A stretch of DNA of 64,000 bases from Pseudomonas sivasensis. GTDB taxonomy: Bacteria > Pseudomonadota > Gammaproteobacteria > Pseudomonadales > Pseudomonadaceae. The stretch lies in NCBI RefSeq assembly GCF_013778505.1, contig NZ_JAAOWU010000001.1, positions 620,001 through 684,000 on the forward strand, written 5' to 3'. Made by a program: the position numbers and the translations under genes. Positions 9,958 to 18,492 of this stretch are shown here, piece by piece. How positions within the stretch are numbered: position 1 is the stretch's first letter; every line of letters begins with the position of its first letter. Under the pieces are notes generated by a model. The model was not told the DNA's origin. It made no database searches and saw only the letters and a program-made list of their open reading frames with translations.

Positions 9958-10878
9958 TTATTGTTCTGTCAGCGGGCGTACGAGGACGCCGCTTTCGAGG
10001 TGCGCCAACTGCGCGTCATCGCTGATGCCAAAACCGATCTGCGTCACCGCCATCGCAGCAATCGCAGTGGCGCGGCGCAGGGTGTGCTCGGGGGCTTCGC
10101 CGCTGAGCAGACCGTGGAGCATGCCGGCCAGCAGCGAGTCGCCGGCGCCTACGGTGCTGGCCACCGCGACCTTGGGCGGCGTCGCATGCAGTGTGGCGCC
10201 CGAGCTGTACCAGCTCACGCCTGCGGCACCGTCGGAGACCACCACATGTTCCACACCTTGTTGATGCAGTTGGCTGATGGCATCCGCAGCGTTATCCAGA
10301 GCGTCGGCGAGTTCCTCAGTATTGGGTTTGACCAACCATGGGCCCGCCTGCAAACCGGCGCGCAACGCTTCGCCGCTGGTGTCCAGCGCGACTTTCAAAC
10401 CGAGGTGTTTCAACTGCACCAACACCCCATGCAACCACTGCGGGGTGACGCCGCGAGGCAAGCTGCCGGCGACCACCACCGCGTCATGCCCGGGGGCAAT
10501 TCGCGTGAGTTGATCGAGCAACGCCTGTTGCGCCTGCTCACTGACCAGCGGCCCTGGCGCGTTGATGTCGGTGACCCGGCCGTCCTGCTCGGCAATCTTG
10601 ATATTGCTGCGGGTTTCGCCGGGGACGCGGATAAACGCGTCAGCAAAACCACGGCGCGCGATCAGGGCCTCAAAAGCTTGAGGATTGTCCTCCCCCAGAA
10701 AGCCGCCCACGGTCACCTGATGCCCAAGATCTGCCAACACTTGCGCCACATTCACACCCTTGCCGGCGGCATGGGTGAGCACGGTGTCGCTGCGGTTGAC
10801 TTCACCGGGTTCCAGGCGCGGCAGGCGCACCGTAAGGTCCAACGCCGGGTTCAGCGTCAGGCTTAGAATCCTTGCCAT
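9958..10878 (-). CDS. fruK: 1-phosphofructokinase (FruK)
   Basis: A 306-residue PfkB/ribokinase-family enzyme that phosphorylates fructose-1-phosphate to fructose-1,6-bisphosphate. Family signatures seen: LNPALDLTVRL at the N-terminus, HAAGKGVNVAQVLADLG (substrate loop), and near the C-terminus VASTVGAGDSLLAGMLHG with the GAGD anion hole and catalytic Asp. The start codon abuts the fruB stop (TAAATG), implying translational coupling. It removes fructose-1-phosphate, the inducer of Cra, so it also controls how long induction lasts. Confidence 0.95.
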   Translation of the reverse strand: MARILSLTLNPALDLTVRLPRLEPGEVNRSDTVLTHAAGKGVNVAQVLADLGHQVTVGGFLGEDNPQAFEALIARRGFADAFIRVPGETRSNIKIAEQDGRVTDINAPGPLVSEQAQQALLDQLTRIAPGHDAVVVAGSLPRGVTPQWLHGVLVQLKHLGLKVALDTSGEALRAGLQAGPWLVKPNTEELADALDNAADAISQLHQQGVEHVVVSDGAAGVSWYSSGATLHATPPKVAVASTVGAGDSLLAGMLHGLLSGEAPEHTLRRATAIAAMAVTQIGFGISDDAQLAHLESGVLVRPLTEQ

Positions 10879-13737
10879 TTACACGGCCTCCACAAGGGCA
10901 CGCACTTCAGCAGGAGAACCCACCGCCAGTGCTTTTTGCGCCAGGCCCTGGGCCTCGCTCAGACTGAATTCACGCACCCGCGCCTTCACTTCAGGAATGC
11001 TGCGGGCGGACACACTCAACTCATCCACACCCAGCCCGACCAGCACCGGCACCGCCAGCGGGTCTGCCGCCAGCTCGCCGCATACGCCGACCCATTTGCC
11101 ATGGGCATGGGCCGCACGCACGGTGATATCGATCAGTTGCAGTACTGCCGGGTGCAGGCCATCGGCCTGGGCCGACAAGGTCGGGTGGCCACGGTCGATG
11201 GCCAGGGTGTACTGGGTCAGGTCGTTGGTGCCAACGCTGAAGAAGTCGACCTCTTTGGCCAGCACCGGCGCCAACAACGCAGCGGATGGCACTTCGATCA
11301 TGATGCCCAGTTGCAGGTCGGCCACCGGGATTTCCAGGCGCAGGCGCTCGGTCATGTCCCGGGCTGCGCGCCATTCATCCACGCTGCCGACCATGGGAAA
11401 CATGATGCGAAGGGGACGGTTATCCGCCGAGCGCAACAGCGCGCGCAATTGCGCCTCCATGATCTGCGGGCGTTGCAGCGTTAGGCGAATGCCACGCACA
11501 CCAAGGAAGGGGTTTTCTTCCTCGGCAATCGGCCAGTAAGGCAACGGTTTATCGCCGCCCACATCAAGGGTGCGCACCACCAGCGGGCGCCCGTCGAGGC
11601 CGTCGAGAACGCGGCGGTATTCGGCTTCCTGGGTGGCTTCGTCCGGGGCTTGCGGGTGGGCCATGAAGATCAGTTCGGTGCGCAACAGGCCAATGCCTTC
11701 GGCGCCCTGCTCGACCGCTTTGGCAACACCTGCGCTCTCGCCAATATTGGCAAACACTTCCACGGCGTGGCCGTCACGGGTGACAGCTGGCTCGTGACGC
11801 TGGGCCGAGGCGGCTTGCAAGCGTTGTTCGCGGGTGTCGCGCTCGACGGTAGCGCGTTGCAGGGTGGCGGCGTCGGCGTCCACGTGCAGGCGACCGCGCT
11901 GGCCATCCAGCAACAGCGGCGTGCCGGAAGCCAGCAGCAACACGGCCGGACCGGCGCCGACCAGCGCGGGGATGCCAAGGGCACGGGCGACGATAGCGCT
12001 GTGGGCCGTAGCGCCACCACGGGCGGTGAGAATGCCGGCAACGCGAGCCGGGTCCAGACGGGCAACGTCTGAAGGGCCGACTTCGTCCATCACCAGGATG
12101 TAGGGCTCGGTAGGCTCTTGGGCGGTTTCGACACCGCACAGTTGGGCCAGCACCCGCCGACCAATATCACGCAGATCGGCGGCGCGTTCAGCGAGAAGAG
12201 CATCCTGCAACGACTCCTGCTGCTTGGCGGCGGCTTCGATCACGCTCATCCAGGCGGCTTCGGCGCTTTCGCCTTGCTTGAGACGGGTGTCGACTTCATC
12301 GGTGAGTTCCGGGTCGTCGAGCATTTCCTGGTGGGTGATAAAAATCTCGCGAATCGCCTTGGATTGGCTGCGCTCGATCAGGCCATGGATATCGCGGCGT
12401 ACCTCAGCGAGTGCATCTTGCAGGCGCTGGCGCTCAATGGCCGAGGACTCACCGCGCAGCGGGTAATCGAACACTTGCTGGATCTGCACATGCGCAGGGC
12501 CGATGGCAATGCCGGGCGCAGCGGCGATGGCCTGGACCTGGCTGCCGGCCAGCGGTGCGCTGAGCGTGGGTTCGGCCTCAACGATGGCAGGCTGGGCGCT
12601 CGCGGTCGGCAATGGCTCGACCTCTTCACCCAGGCCCTCTTCTACTGCCGCCAACAGCGCGGGCAGCGCATCACCAGCAATGGTCGGCTCGGCGACAAAC
12701 TCCAGCACCTGGCCGCGACGGGCGCCCAGGCTGAGCAACTTGCTCAGGCTCTTCACCGACACGGCGCCCACGGGGCCATCGACGATGCGCACACGGATGT
12801 CGCCTTCAAAACTTTTTGCCAATTGCGCGAGGATCTTCGCCGGCCGCGCGTGCAGGCCATGGGCGTTGGCCAGGGTGATGCGGGCGCTCGGCCAGTCCGG
12901 CGGCAGTTCACCGCCCAGCACTTCGAGTACCGCACGGCTGCTGGTGGCGCGACCCAATTCCTGCCCCCGGCCTTCGATCAACAGCGCGCACAGGCGTTCA
13001 AGCAACGCCTGATGGGCTTCGCCCAGGCTGGCCAGGCAGAACAGGCCATTGAGCGGCTGACCGAGATAGCGCATGGGTTTGTCGGGCGTGACGAACGCCA
13101 GACCAGGGCGCTTGACCGTCTGCTCGCTGTGCAACCACCACAAGCCATCGCCCAGGGGCAACGCATCGACCTGCTGCAACACAGCGGCGAAACCATTGCT
13201 CACACAATCGGCCTGGCGCAACAGGCGTGCGCCTCTCCAGACAAGCTCTTCGAAGTCATCGGCGGACACGCCCAGGCTGATCATCTGCGCGTCCAGCGCC
13301 AGCTCCTGCGGGGCGCCTTGCAGCAGTTTCAGCAACGCTTCAGCGCTGCCAGCACGGCGCAAGGCCTGGCCCAGATCGGTTTCACCGAGGGCGCGGGTGA
13401 GCAGTTGCAGCAGGCGTAGGTGTTCATCGGACTTGGCGGCAATGCCGATGGCCAGGTAGACAATCTGACCGTCGCCCCAGTCCACCCCTTCGGGGAACTG
13501 CAACAGGCGCACGCCGGTGGAAAACACTTGGTCGCGGGTTTCGGGAGTGCCGTGGGGGATGGCAATACCCTGGCCGAGAAAGGTCGAGCCTTGGGCTTCA
13601 CGGGCTTGCAAGCCGCTGAGGTATCCCTCGGCGACCAGGCCATCAGCCACCAGTTTGTCAGCGAGCAGGTGCAAGGCAGCAGATTTATCCGCAGCCACTT
13701 GGCCCATGGATATCTGCTCTACAGTGAGCTCAAGCAT
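10879..13737 (-). CDS. fruB: Fructose PTS multiphosphoryl transfer protein EIIA-HPr-EI (FruB)
   Basis: A 952-residue cytoplasmic fusion carrying the whole soluble phosphorelay. IIA-Fru: residues 1-145 with phospho-His62 in AIPHGT. Linker/degenerate region: about 150-280. HPr: about 285-370 with His296 in GLHARP. Enzyme I: about 400-952 with phospho-His579 in GGATAHSAIVA, the PEP-binding TLDVGGDKPLPYW and the C-terminal catalytic GVCGELAADP. Phosphate passes from PEP through EI and HPr to IIA and then FruA. The start is supported by AGGAGAAC just upstream. First gene of the operon, divergent from cra; the 294-base intergenic region holds the Cra operator and an inverted repeat next to the ribosome-binding site. 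Confidence 0.95.
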   Translation of the reverse strand: MLELTVEQISMGQVAADKSAALHLLADKLVADGLVAEGYLSGLQAREAQGSTFLGQGIAIPHGTPETRDQVFSTGVRLLQFPEGVDWGDGQIVYLAIGIAAKSDEHLRLLQLLTRALGETDLGQALRRAGSAEALLKLLQGAPQELALDAQMISLGVSADDFEELVWRGARLLRQADCVSNGFAAVLQQVDALPLGDGLWWLHSEQTVKRPGLAFVTPDKPMRYLGQPLNGLFCLASLGEAHQALLERLCALLIEGRGQELGRATSSRAVLEVLGGELPPDWPSARITLANAHGLHARPAKILAQLAKSFEGDIRVRIVDGPVGAVSVKSLSKLLSLGARRGQVLEFVAEPTIAGDALPALLAAVEEGLGEEVEPLPTASAQPAIVEAEPTLSAPLAGSQVQAIAAAPGIAIGPAHVQIQQVFDYPLRGESSAIERQRLQDALAEVRRDIHGLIERSQSKAIREIFITHQEMLDDPELTDEVDTRLKQGESAEAAWMSVIEAAAKQQESLQDALLAERAADLRDIGRRVLAQLCGVETAQEPTEPYILVMDEVGPSDVARLDPARVAGILTARGGATAHSAIVARALGIPALVGAGPAVLLLASGTPLLLDGQRGRLHVDADAATLQRATVERDTREQRLQAASAQRHEPAVTRDGHAVEVFANIGESAGVAKAVEQGAEGIGLLRTELIFMAHPQAPDEATQEAEYRRVLDGLDGRPLVVRTLDVGGDKPLPYWPIAEEENPFLGVRGIRLTLQRPQIMEAQLRALLRSADNRPLRIMFPMVGSVDEWRAARDMTERLRLEIPVADLQLGIMIEVPSAALLAPVLAKEVDFFSVGTNDLTQYTLAIDRGHPTLSAQADGLHPAVLQLIDITVRAAHAHGKWVGVCGELAADPLAVPVLVGLGVDELSVSARSIPEVKARVREFSLSEAQGLAQKALAVGSPAEVRALVEAV

Positions 13738-13751
13738 GCCGTTCTCCTAGT

Positions 13752-13770
13752 TAGTGCAATGGGTGCACTA
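13752..13770 (-). promoter_or_regulatory. Inverted repeat beside the fruB ribosome-binding site
   Basis: TAGTGCA (13752-13758) and TGCACTA (13764-13770) form a perfect 7-bp stem with a 5-base loop. It lies 3 bases upstream of the AGGAG of fruB on the transcribed strand. It could be an mRNA hairpin or an operator; no regulator is known to me for it. Confidence 0.45.
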
Positions 13771-13874
13771 GGTATTGTTTTGAATAAAACAGTGTAGAGG
13801 CGTTCGGTAATAACTGACTGAGTAGTCAATTGGCAGTAGGCACTCAGTAGCGAACGTCGTAAAAATACGCTGGC

Positions 13875-13886
13875 TGAAACGTTTAA
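13875..13886. promoter_or_regulatory. Cra (FruR) operator
   Basis: TGAAACGTTTAA is the exact reverse complement of TTAAACGTTTCA, the operator known for Pseudomonas putida Cra. It lies between the divergent fruB and cra genes. Cra bound here should repress fruBKA and be released by fructose-1-phosphate. Confidence 0.88.
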
Positions 13887-14031
13887 TCTAGAATTTAAGG
13901 CAGATTACGCGTTAATTGTGCATCCTTGAAGGACCACTCGGCACTTGAGCTGGAACATGGGTCGTAGGCTGGAATCGGTTACGATTGGAAAAAATGTCGG
14001 GGCAAGCTCCAAAAAACAAGGAAATCCCGGT

Positions 14032-15027
14032 TTGAAACTCAGTGATATCGCGCGTCTAGCCGGTGTGTCCGTGACCACCGCCAGCTACGTCATCAATGGC
14101 AAGGCCGAACAGCAACGCATCAGCAACGCCACCGTTGAGCGAGTGCGTGCCGTGGTCGAAGCCCATGGTTTTACGCCCAACCCCCAAGCCGCCGGGCTGC
14201 GAAGTCGGCACACGCGCACCTTGGGCTTTATTCTGCCCGACTTGGAAAACCCCAGTTACGCACGAATCGCCAAGCTATTGGAACAAGGCGCCCGCGCGCG
14301 CGGCTACCAGTTGCTGATCGCCAGTTCCGACGATGAGGCGGACAGCGAGCGCCAACTGCTGCAACTGTTCCGCGCGCGGCGTTGCGATGCGTTGTTCGTG
14401 GCCAGTTGCCTGCCCGCCAGCGATAACAGCTACCGCGAGCTGCAAGCCAAAGGTTTACCGGTGATCGCTATCGACCGGGTGATGGAACCAGACCAGTTCT
14501 GCTCAGTGGTCAGCGACGACCGCCAGGCGTGCCAACAACTGACCAGCAGCCTGCTGCAACCACTGCCCAAACAGATCGTGCTGATCGGCGCACGGCCTGA
14601 GCTGAACATCAGCCAGGAGCGTGCCGATGGTTTTCGTGAAGCGCTGCAAGGCTTCACAGGCGAGGTGATCGTCGAACACGGCGAATCCTTCAGCCGTGAT
14701 TGCGGCAGACAGTTGATGGAACAACTACTGCAACGACTGGGGCATTTGCCTGACGCACTGGTGACCACGTCCTACGTGCTCTTGCAGGGTGTGTTTGACG
14801 CGCTGCATGACTTCCCACTCAAGTCGCGCCCGCTGCGCTTGGGCACCTTTGGTGACACCCAACTGCTGGATTTTCTGCCGCTGCCGGTCAACGCCATGGC
14901 CCAGCAACATCAACTGATTGCCGACGCTGCCTTGCGCCTGGCCTTGGCCGCGATTGAAGAAGAACAGTACCAACCGGGCGTGCATGCGATCGGCCGGACC
15001 TTCAAACAGCGGATCCACGAGGCCTGA
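14032..15027 (+). CDS. cra: LacI-family catabolite repressor/activator Cra (FruR)
   Basis: A 331-residue LacI/GalR regulator. The N-terminal helix-turn-helix is LKLSDIARLAGVSVTTASYVI with the hinge-helix region near RVRAVVEAHGFTPNPQAAGLR. A periplasmic-binding-protein-like effector domain follows (LGFILPDLENPSYARI onwards). I chose a TTG start at 14032: it gives the usual length, and AAGGAAA lies 8 bases upstream. Upstream in-frame ATG codons would add 29 residues of non-family sequence. Divergent from fruBKA with its operator between them. It senses fructose-1-phosphate made by FruA and controls uptake. Confidence 0.92.
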   Translation: MKLSDIARLAGVSVTTASYVINGKAEQQRISNATVERVRAVVEAHGFTPNPQAAGLRSRHTRTLGFILPDLENPSYARIAKLLEQGARARGYQLLIASSDDEADSERQLLQLFRARRCDALFVASCLPASDNSYRELQAKGLPVIAIDRVMEPDQFCSVVSDDRQACQQLTSSLLQPLPKQIVLIGARPELNISQERADGFREALQGFTGEVIVEHGESFSRDCGRQLMEQLLQRLGHLPDALVTTSYVLLQGVFDALHDFPLKSRPLRLGTFGDTQLLDFLPLPVNAMAQQHQLIADAALRLALAAIEEEQYQPGVHAIGRTFKQRIHEA

Positions 15028-15029
15028 GC

Positions 15030-15806
15030 GTGGAGCTGATCGACACCCATACCCACTTGGACTTCCCGGACTTCGACAACGATCGCCCGCAAGTCCTCGC
15101 CCGCAGCCGTACACTCGGGGTGCAACGCATGGTGGTGTTGGGGGTGTATCAGCAAAATTGGCAGCGACTGTGGGATCTGGTGCAGGCGGATGAAGGATTG
15201 TTCGCGGCTTTCGGCTTGCACCCGGTGTACCTGGACGACCACCGTCCCGCCGACCTCACGGCATTGGGCGACTGGCTGAGCCGCCTGCACGGCCACCGGC
15301 AACTGTGTGCGGTGGGCGAAATTGGCCTGGATTACTTCCTTGAACACCTGGACCGCGAACGCCAGCAGAGCCTGTTCGAAGCCCAGCTCAAACTGGCCGT
15401 GGACTTCCAACTGCCGGCGCTGCTGCACGTACGCCGCAGCCACGCAGCCGTGATCGCCACCCTCAAGCGCATCCGCCTGCCACGAGGTGGCATCATCCAC
15501 GCGTTCGCCGGAAGCCGGGAGGAAGCCCACGAGTACATCAAGCTGGGCTTCAAGCTCGGCCTCGGCGGTGCCGCCACGTGGCCCCAGGCTTTGCGCATGC
15601 ACAAGGTGCTGGCGCAATTGCCGCTGGACGCGGTGGTACTGGAAACCGACGCCCCCGACATGGCACCGGCCATGTACCCAGGCCAGCGCAATAGCCCTGA
15701 GCACCTGCCCGAGATCTGCACCGCCCTCGCCGAACGCATGGGCACCAGCCCGCTATTGCTGGCCGAGGCGAGCACACGCAATGCGTGGGAGCTGTTCAAG
15801 TGGTAA
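15030..15806 (+). CDS. TatD-family metal-dependent hydrolase/DNase
   Basis: A 258-residue amidohydrolase-fold protein. Metal ligands visible: ELIDTHTHLDFP (HxH), the glutamate in AVGEIGLDY, LLHVRRSHAA, and the late Asp in VVLETDAPDM. TatD-type enzymes are 3'-5' exonucleases or deoxyribonucleases involved in DNA repair and turnover; the exact substrate here is unknown. Translation starts at GTG 15030, two bases after the cra stop, with GAGG upstream, so it is probably co-transcribed with cra. The last 54 bases overlap the 3' end of the gene on the other strand. Confidence 0.88.
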   Translation: MELIDTHTHLDFPDFDNDRPQVLARSRTLGVQRMVVLGVYQQNWQRLWDLVQADEGLFAAFGLHPVYLDDHRPADLTALGDWLSRLHGHRQLCAVGEIGLDYFLEHLDRERQQSLFEAQLKLAVDFQLPALLHVRRSHAAVIATLKRIRLPRGGIIHAFAGSREEAHEYIKLGFKLGLGGAATWPQALRMHKVLAQLPLDAVVLETDAPDMAPAMYPGQRNSPEHLPEICTALAERMGTSPLLLAEASTRNAWELFKW

Positions 15807-16184
15807 GGCCGGGATCACTGCTTGCAGGTTAAGGGTCATTCGCTGCCGATGGCGGGCGTAGCGCAGCACCAGGAAATGCACCAACAGCACCAACAGTGAC
15901 ACGTTGAGCTGGCCGATCACGCTGATCAGCCCCACCCATTCAGTCACAAGTGCCACGATCAGCACCACGCTGGTCAATATCGCCATGCTCGGGCGTACCA
16001 GCGCCCAGTGGTCCAGCGCTTTGAAGTGGCGCAATTGCCGTGGGCAGTTCAGTTCCAACACATGCTGACAGTAGGGGCAGTCGAAGGGTTCTTCGATGGC
16101 GATGGCATTCAGTTGCCAGGGCTTGAGTTCAAACGTGATGTCGCAATGGGCGCAGTGCCCCTTGATGCCAGCGGCGGTGGTCAT
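15753..16184 (-). CDS. Zinc-ribbon, two-TM membrane protein of unknown function
   Basis: A 143-residue protein. An N-terminal zinc-ribbon pattern is seen (GHCAHC about residues 8-13 and CPYC about 37-40, two CxxC pairs), then two hydrophobic helices (about 66-85 SMAILTSVVLIVALVTEWVG and 92-112 LNVSLLVLLVHFLVLRY). The ATG at 16184 has GGGGAGGC upstream; the open frame extends 15 codons further but lacks a site there. I do not recognise a named family. The zinc ribbon could bind nucleic acid or protein near the inner membrane. It overlaps the tatD-like gene tail-to-tail by 54 bases. Confidence 0.7.
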   Translation of the reverse strand: MTTAAGIKGHCAHCDITFELKPWQLNAIAIEEPFDCPYCQHVLELNCPRQLRHFKALDHWALVRPSMAILTSVVLIVALVTEWVGLISVIGQLNVSLLVLLVHFLVLRYARHRQRMTLNLQAVIPALPLEQLPRIACARLGQQ

Positions 16185-16310
16185 CGTCGTGCCTCCCCTT
16201 AAGCGGGATTGAGTGAAATAAATTCTCACTCATTCCCGCGAACAAAAAAGGCACCCAGAGAAATCCAGACGAGAACTACATCACCAGAAGACCAATCCTA
16301 CTCCGCCCCC

Positions 16311-18341
16311 TTACACGCGAAAGGCCCCGATCAATTGCTTCAACTCGATCACCTGCAATGAGAGCTGCCGGCTTGCCGCCTCGGTCTGATGTGCGCCTTG
16401 GGCCGCATGTTCGCCGGCCCGATTGATTTCGACGATGTTCTGGTCGATATCGTGGGCGACGGCAGTCTGTTGTTCCACGGCGGCAGCGATTTGCTGGTTC
16501 TGGTCGACGATCATGCCGACGGCGCCGAGGATATTTTCCAGCGCCTGCTGGACCTTTTCCGATTGGCCGACGGTACCGCTGGCCATTTCATGGCTGGTGC
16601 CCATGGCCTTCACTGCCGCGCCGACACCGCTGTGCAGGCGGCTGATCATCTGTTCGATTTCTTCGGTGGAATGCTGAGTGCGCCGAGCCAGCGTGCGCAC
16701 TTCATCGGCCACCACCGCAAAACCGCGTCCCTGCTCACCAGCCCGCGCGGCCTCAATCGCCGCGTTGAGCGCCAGCAGGTTAGTTTGCTCGGCGATGCTT
16801 TTAATGACTTCCAACACGCTGCTGATCGACTGGCTGTCAGTGGCCAGTTGGTTGATGACCCCCACTGACAAATCTATCTCTGAGGCCAGCCGCGCAATGC
16901 TGCTCTGCTGGGATTGCACCAGGCCACGGCCACTTACGGTTTCATCGTTAACGCTGTGAGCACTGCTGACCGCCGCGGCCGCACTGCGCGCCACTTCCTG
17001 GGCGGTGGCCGACATCTGGTTCATGGCCGTCGCCACTTGTTCGATTTGCGTGCGCTGGCCAGAGACCGCTTGATTGCTGCGGGCCGAAACTGTTTCCACT
17101 TGTCCGGCCTGCAGTTCGACCTGGCTGACGGTGTGACCGACGCGTTCGATCAAGTCATGGATTTTCGCCACGGTGCCGTTGAACACCTGGCCGAGATCGC
17201 CCAGCTCGTCGCGGCTTTGGGCAACAAACGTGACGGTCATGTCGCCGGCCGCCACCTTGTCCATCATCGCCCCCAGGCGTCGCAGGGTGGTGCGCGTCGA
17301 GGCGTAGAAGCCTGCGTACAGATAGAAGATCAGCAGAAATACCGCTGTCAGTGCCGAGACCAGTACCACCATGTGTGTACGGTTTTGCGCCAGGCGCTGA
17401 TCCAGTTGCTGCCCGAGAAAACTCAGGGTGGCGTCATCGAGCTGATAGGTCTTGGCCATCAATTGGCTGACGCTGTCGTAGAAAGCCTGCCAAGGAGCTT
17501 CGAGGGTTTCAGCCATGACCACCTGCTCTTCAAACAACTCGCTGCCTTGCTTGAGGCTGGCGTTGCTGGCCTTCGCCAAGCCATCAAGCGCAGCGTGAGC
17601 GGCTTTGCTGGAGCCCAGGGCGTCCTGCAATTTTAAGCCGTATTCGGCCTGGAGTTTTTCCAGCTGTTGCAGCAGTTCGTCAAAACGGGTGCTTGAGGAG
17701 GAATTGAGGAAGCCCTGTCCCAGAGAGTAAGCGCCCATCGCCCGCCCCTCTCCCAGGGTTTGAGTGACTTGGGGGGTGACACTGGTGATCAGTTCGCTGA
17801 GTTGTCGTAAATCGCTCTGCGGGTCACGGCTCAAGCCGGATTGGCTGGCAATGATCTGGCTGAGCATCTGCGCTTTATTCAGCAACTTGCCGATCAGCGC
17901 ACTTTTGCTCAGCAACGAAGTTTCCTGTTGCTGGGCCTTGAAGGCGGCGATCAGTTCGTCGCGCTTGCCTTCAAACACGGTGATTTGCTCGGGCTCGGTG
18001 GCCATCGGGTTGAGGCCTTGCAAACGGGTGAGCACGCTCTGCTCCAAGGCGTCGATCTTGGCCTCAAGGTCACCGGCTTTGCCGGACTGGCCGAGGGTTG
18101 CGTTGATCTGCACCTGGTTATTCAGGGTCTCCAGATCTCGGCGCAGGGCCAGGCTGCTGCCGAGCAGATCAAGGCTTTGCAGTTCGACACGGGTGCCCTG
18201 GAATTCGCGCCAGGAATCACGCACCAGGTAATAGTTGGTCGCGAGCATCGGCAGCAGGAACAGCACGCTGATCAGGCTGAACTTCATGCCGAAGCTCAGG
18301 CGATTCATCAGCGCGATGGCGGGATAGAGCAAGCTCTTCAC
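16311..18341 (-). CDS. Methyl-accepting chemotaxis protein
   Basis: A 676-residue chemoreceptor. N-terminal TM helix about 20-42 (MKFSLISVLFLLPMLATNYY), a long mostly helical periplasmic ligand-binding region of about 270 residues, second TM about 315-340 (THMVVLVSALTAVFLLIFYLY), HAMP linker (LRRLGAMMDKVAAGDMTVTF), then the cytoplasmic signalling domain with the hairpin tip EQTNLLALNAAIEAARAGEQ and FAVVADEVRTLA. The ligand is not predictable from sequence. Start is GTG 18341 with AAGGGAG upstream. Monocistronic; no clear sigma-28 promoter was seen in the 18342-18458 gap. A chemoreceptor next to ampE also occurs in P. aeruginosa. Confidence 0.92.
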   Translation of the reverse strand: MKSLLYPAIALMNRLSFGMKFSLISVLFLLPMLATNYYLVRDSWREFQGTRVELQSLDLLGSSLALRRDLETLNNQVQINATLGQSGKAGDLEAKIDALEQSVLTRLQGLNPMATEPEQITVFEGKRDELIAAFKAQQQETSLLSKSALIGKLLNKAQMLSQIIASQSGLSRDPQSDLRQLSELITSVTPQVTQTLGEGRAMGAYSLGQGFLNSSSSTRFDELLQQLEKLQAEYGLKLQDALGSSKAAHAALDGLAKASNASLKQGSELFEEQVVMAETLEAPWQAFYDSVSQLMAKTYQLDDATLSFLGQQLDQRLAQNRTHMVVLVSALTAVFLLIFYLYAGFYASTRTTLRRLGAMMDKVAAGDMTVTFVAQSRDELGDLGQVFNGTVAKIHDLIERVGHTVSQVELQAGQVETVSARSNQAVSGQRTQIEQVATAMNQMSATAQEVARSAAAAVSSAHSVNDETVSGRGLVQSQQSSIARLASEIDLSVGVINQLATDSQSISSVLEVIKSIAEQTNLLALNAAIEAARAGEQGRGFAVVADEVRTLARRTQHSTEEIEQMISRLHSGVGAAVKAMGTSHEMASGTVGQSEKVQQALENILGAVGMIVDQNQQIAAAVEQQTAVAHDIDQNIVEINRAGEHAAQGAHQTEAASRQLSLQVIELKQLIGAFRV

Positions 18342-18458
18342 AGGTGAACTCCCTTTTCTTTTATTTTTATTGAGGCGCAGGGCGGCGGCAGAAAGCCACT
18401 ATTTGGCGCTCTGTCTATATAGCTCAATTTGAAAGGGAGTTTTGTAACTTAAGGTTAA

Positions 18459-18487
18459 CGACAGGAGCGAAGGACTCGCTCCTGTCG
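18459..18487 (-). terminator. Hairpin after ampE
   Basis: CGACAGGAGCGA (18459-18470) pairs perfectly with TCGCTCCTGTCG (18476-18487), a 12-bp stem 5 bases after the ampE stop. No T run follows on the reverse strand, so it may be a weak terminator or mRNA 3' stabiliser. Confidence 0.6.
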
Positions 18488-18492
18488 GAGGG

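Noticed and set aside
18342-18458. Sigma-28 promoter for the chemoreceptor
   Set aside because: No TAAA-N15-GCCGATAA-type sequence was found in either direction.
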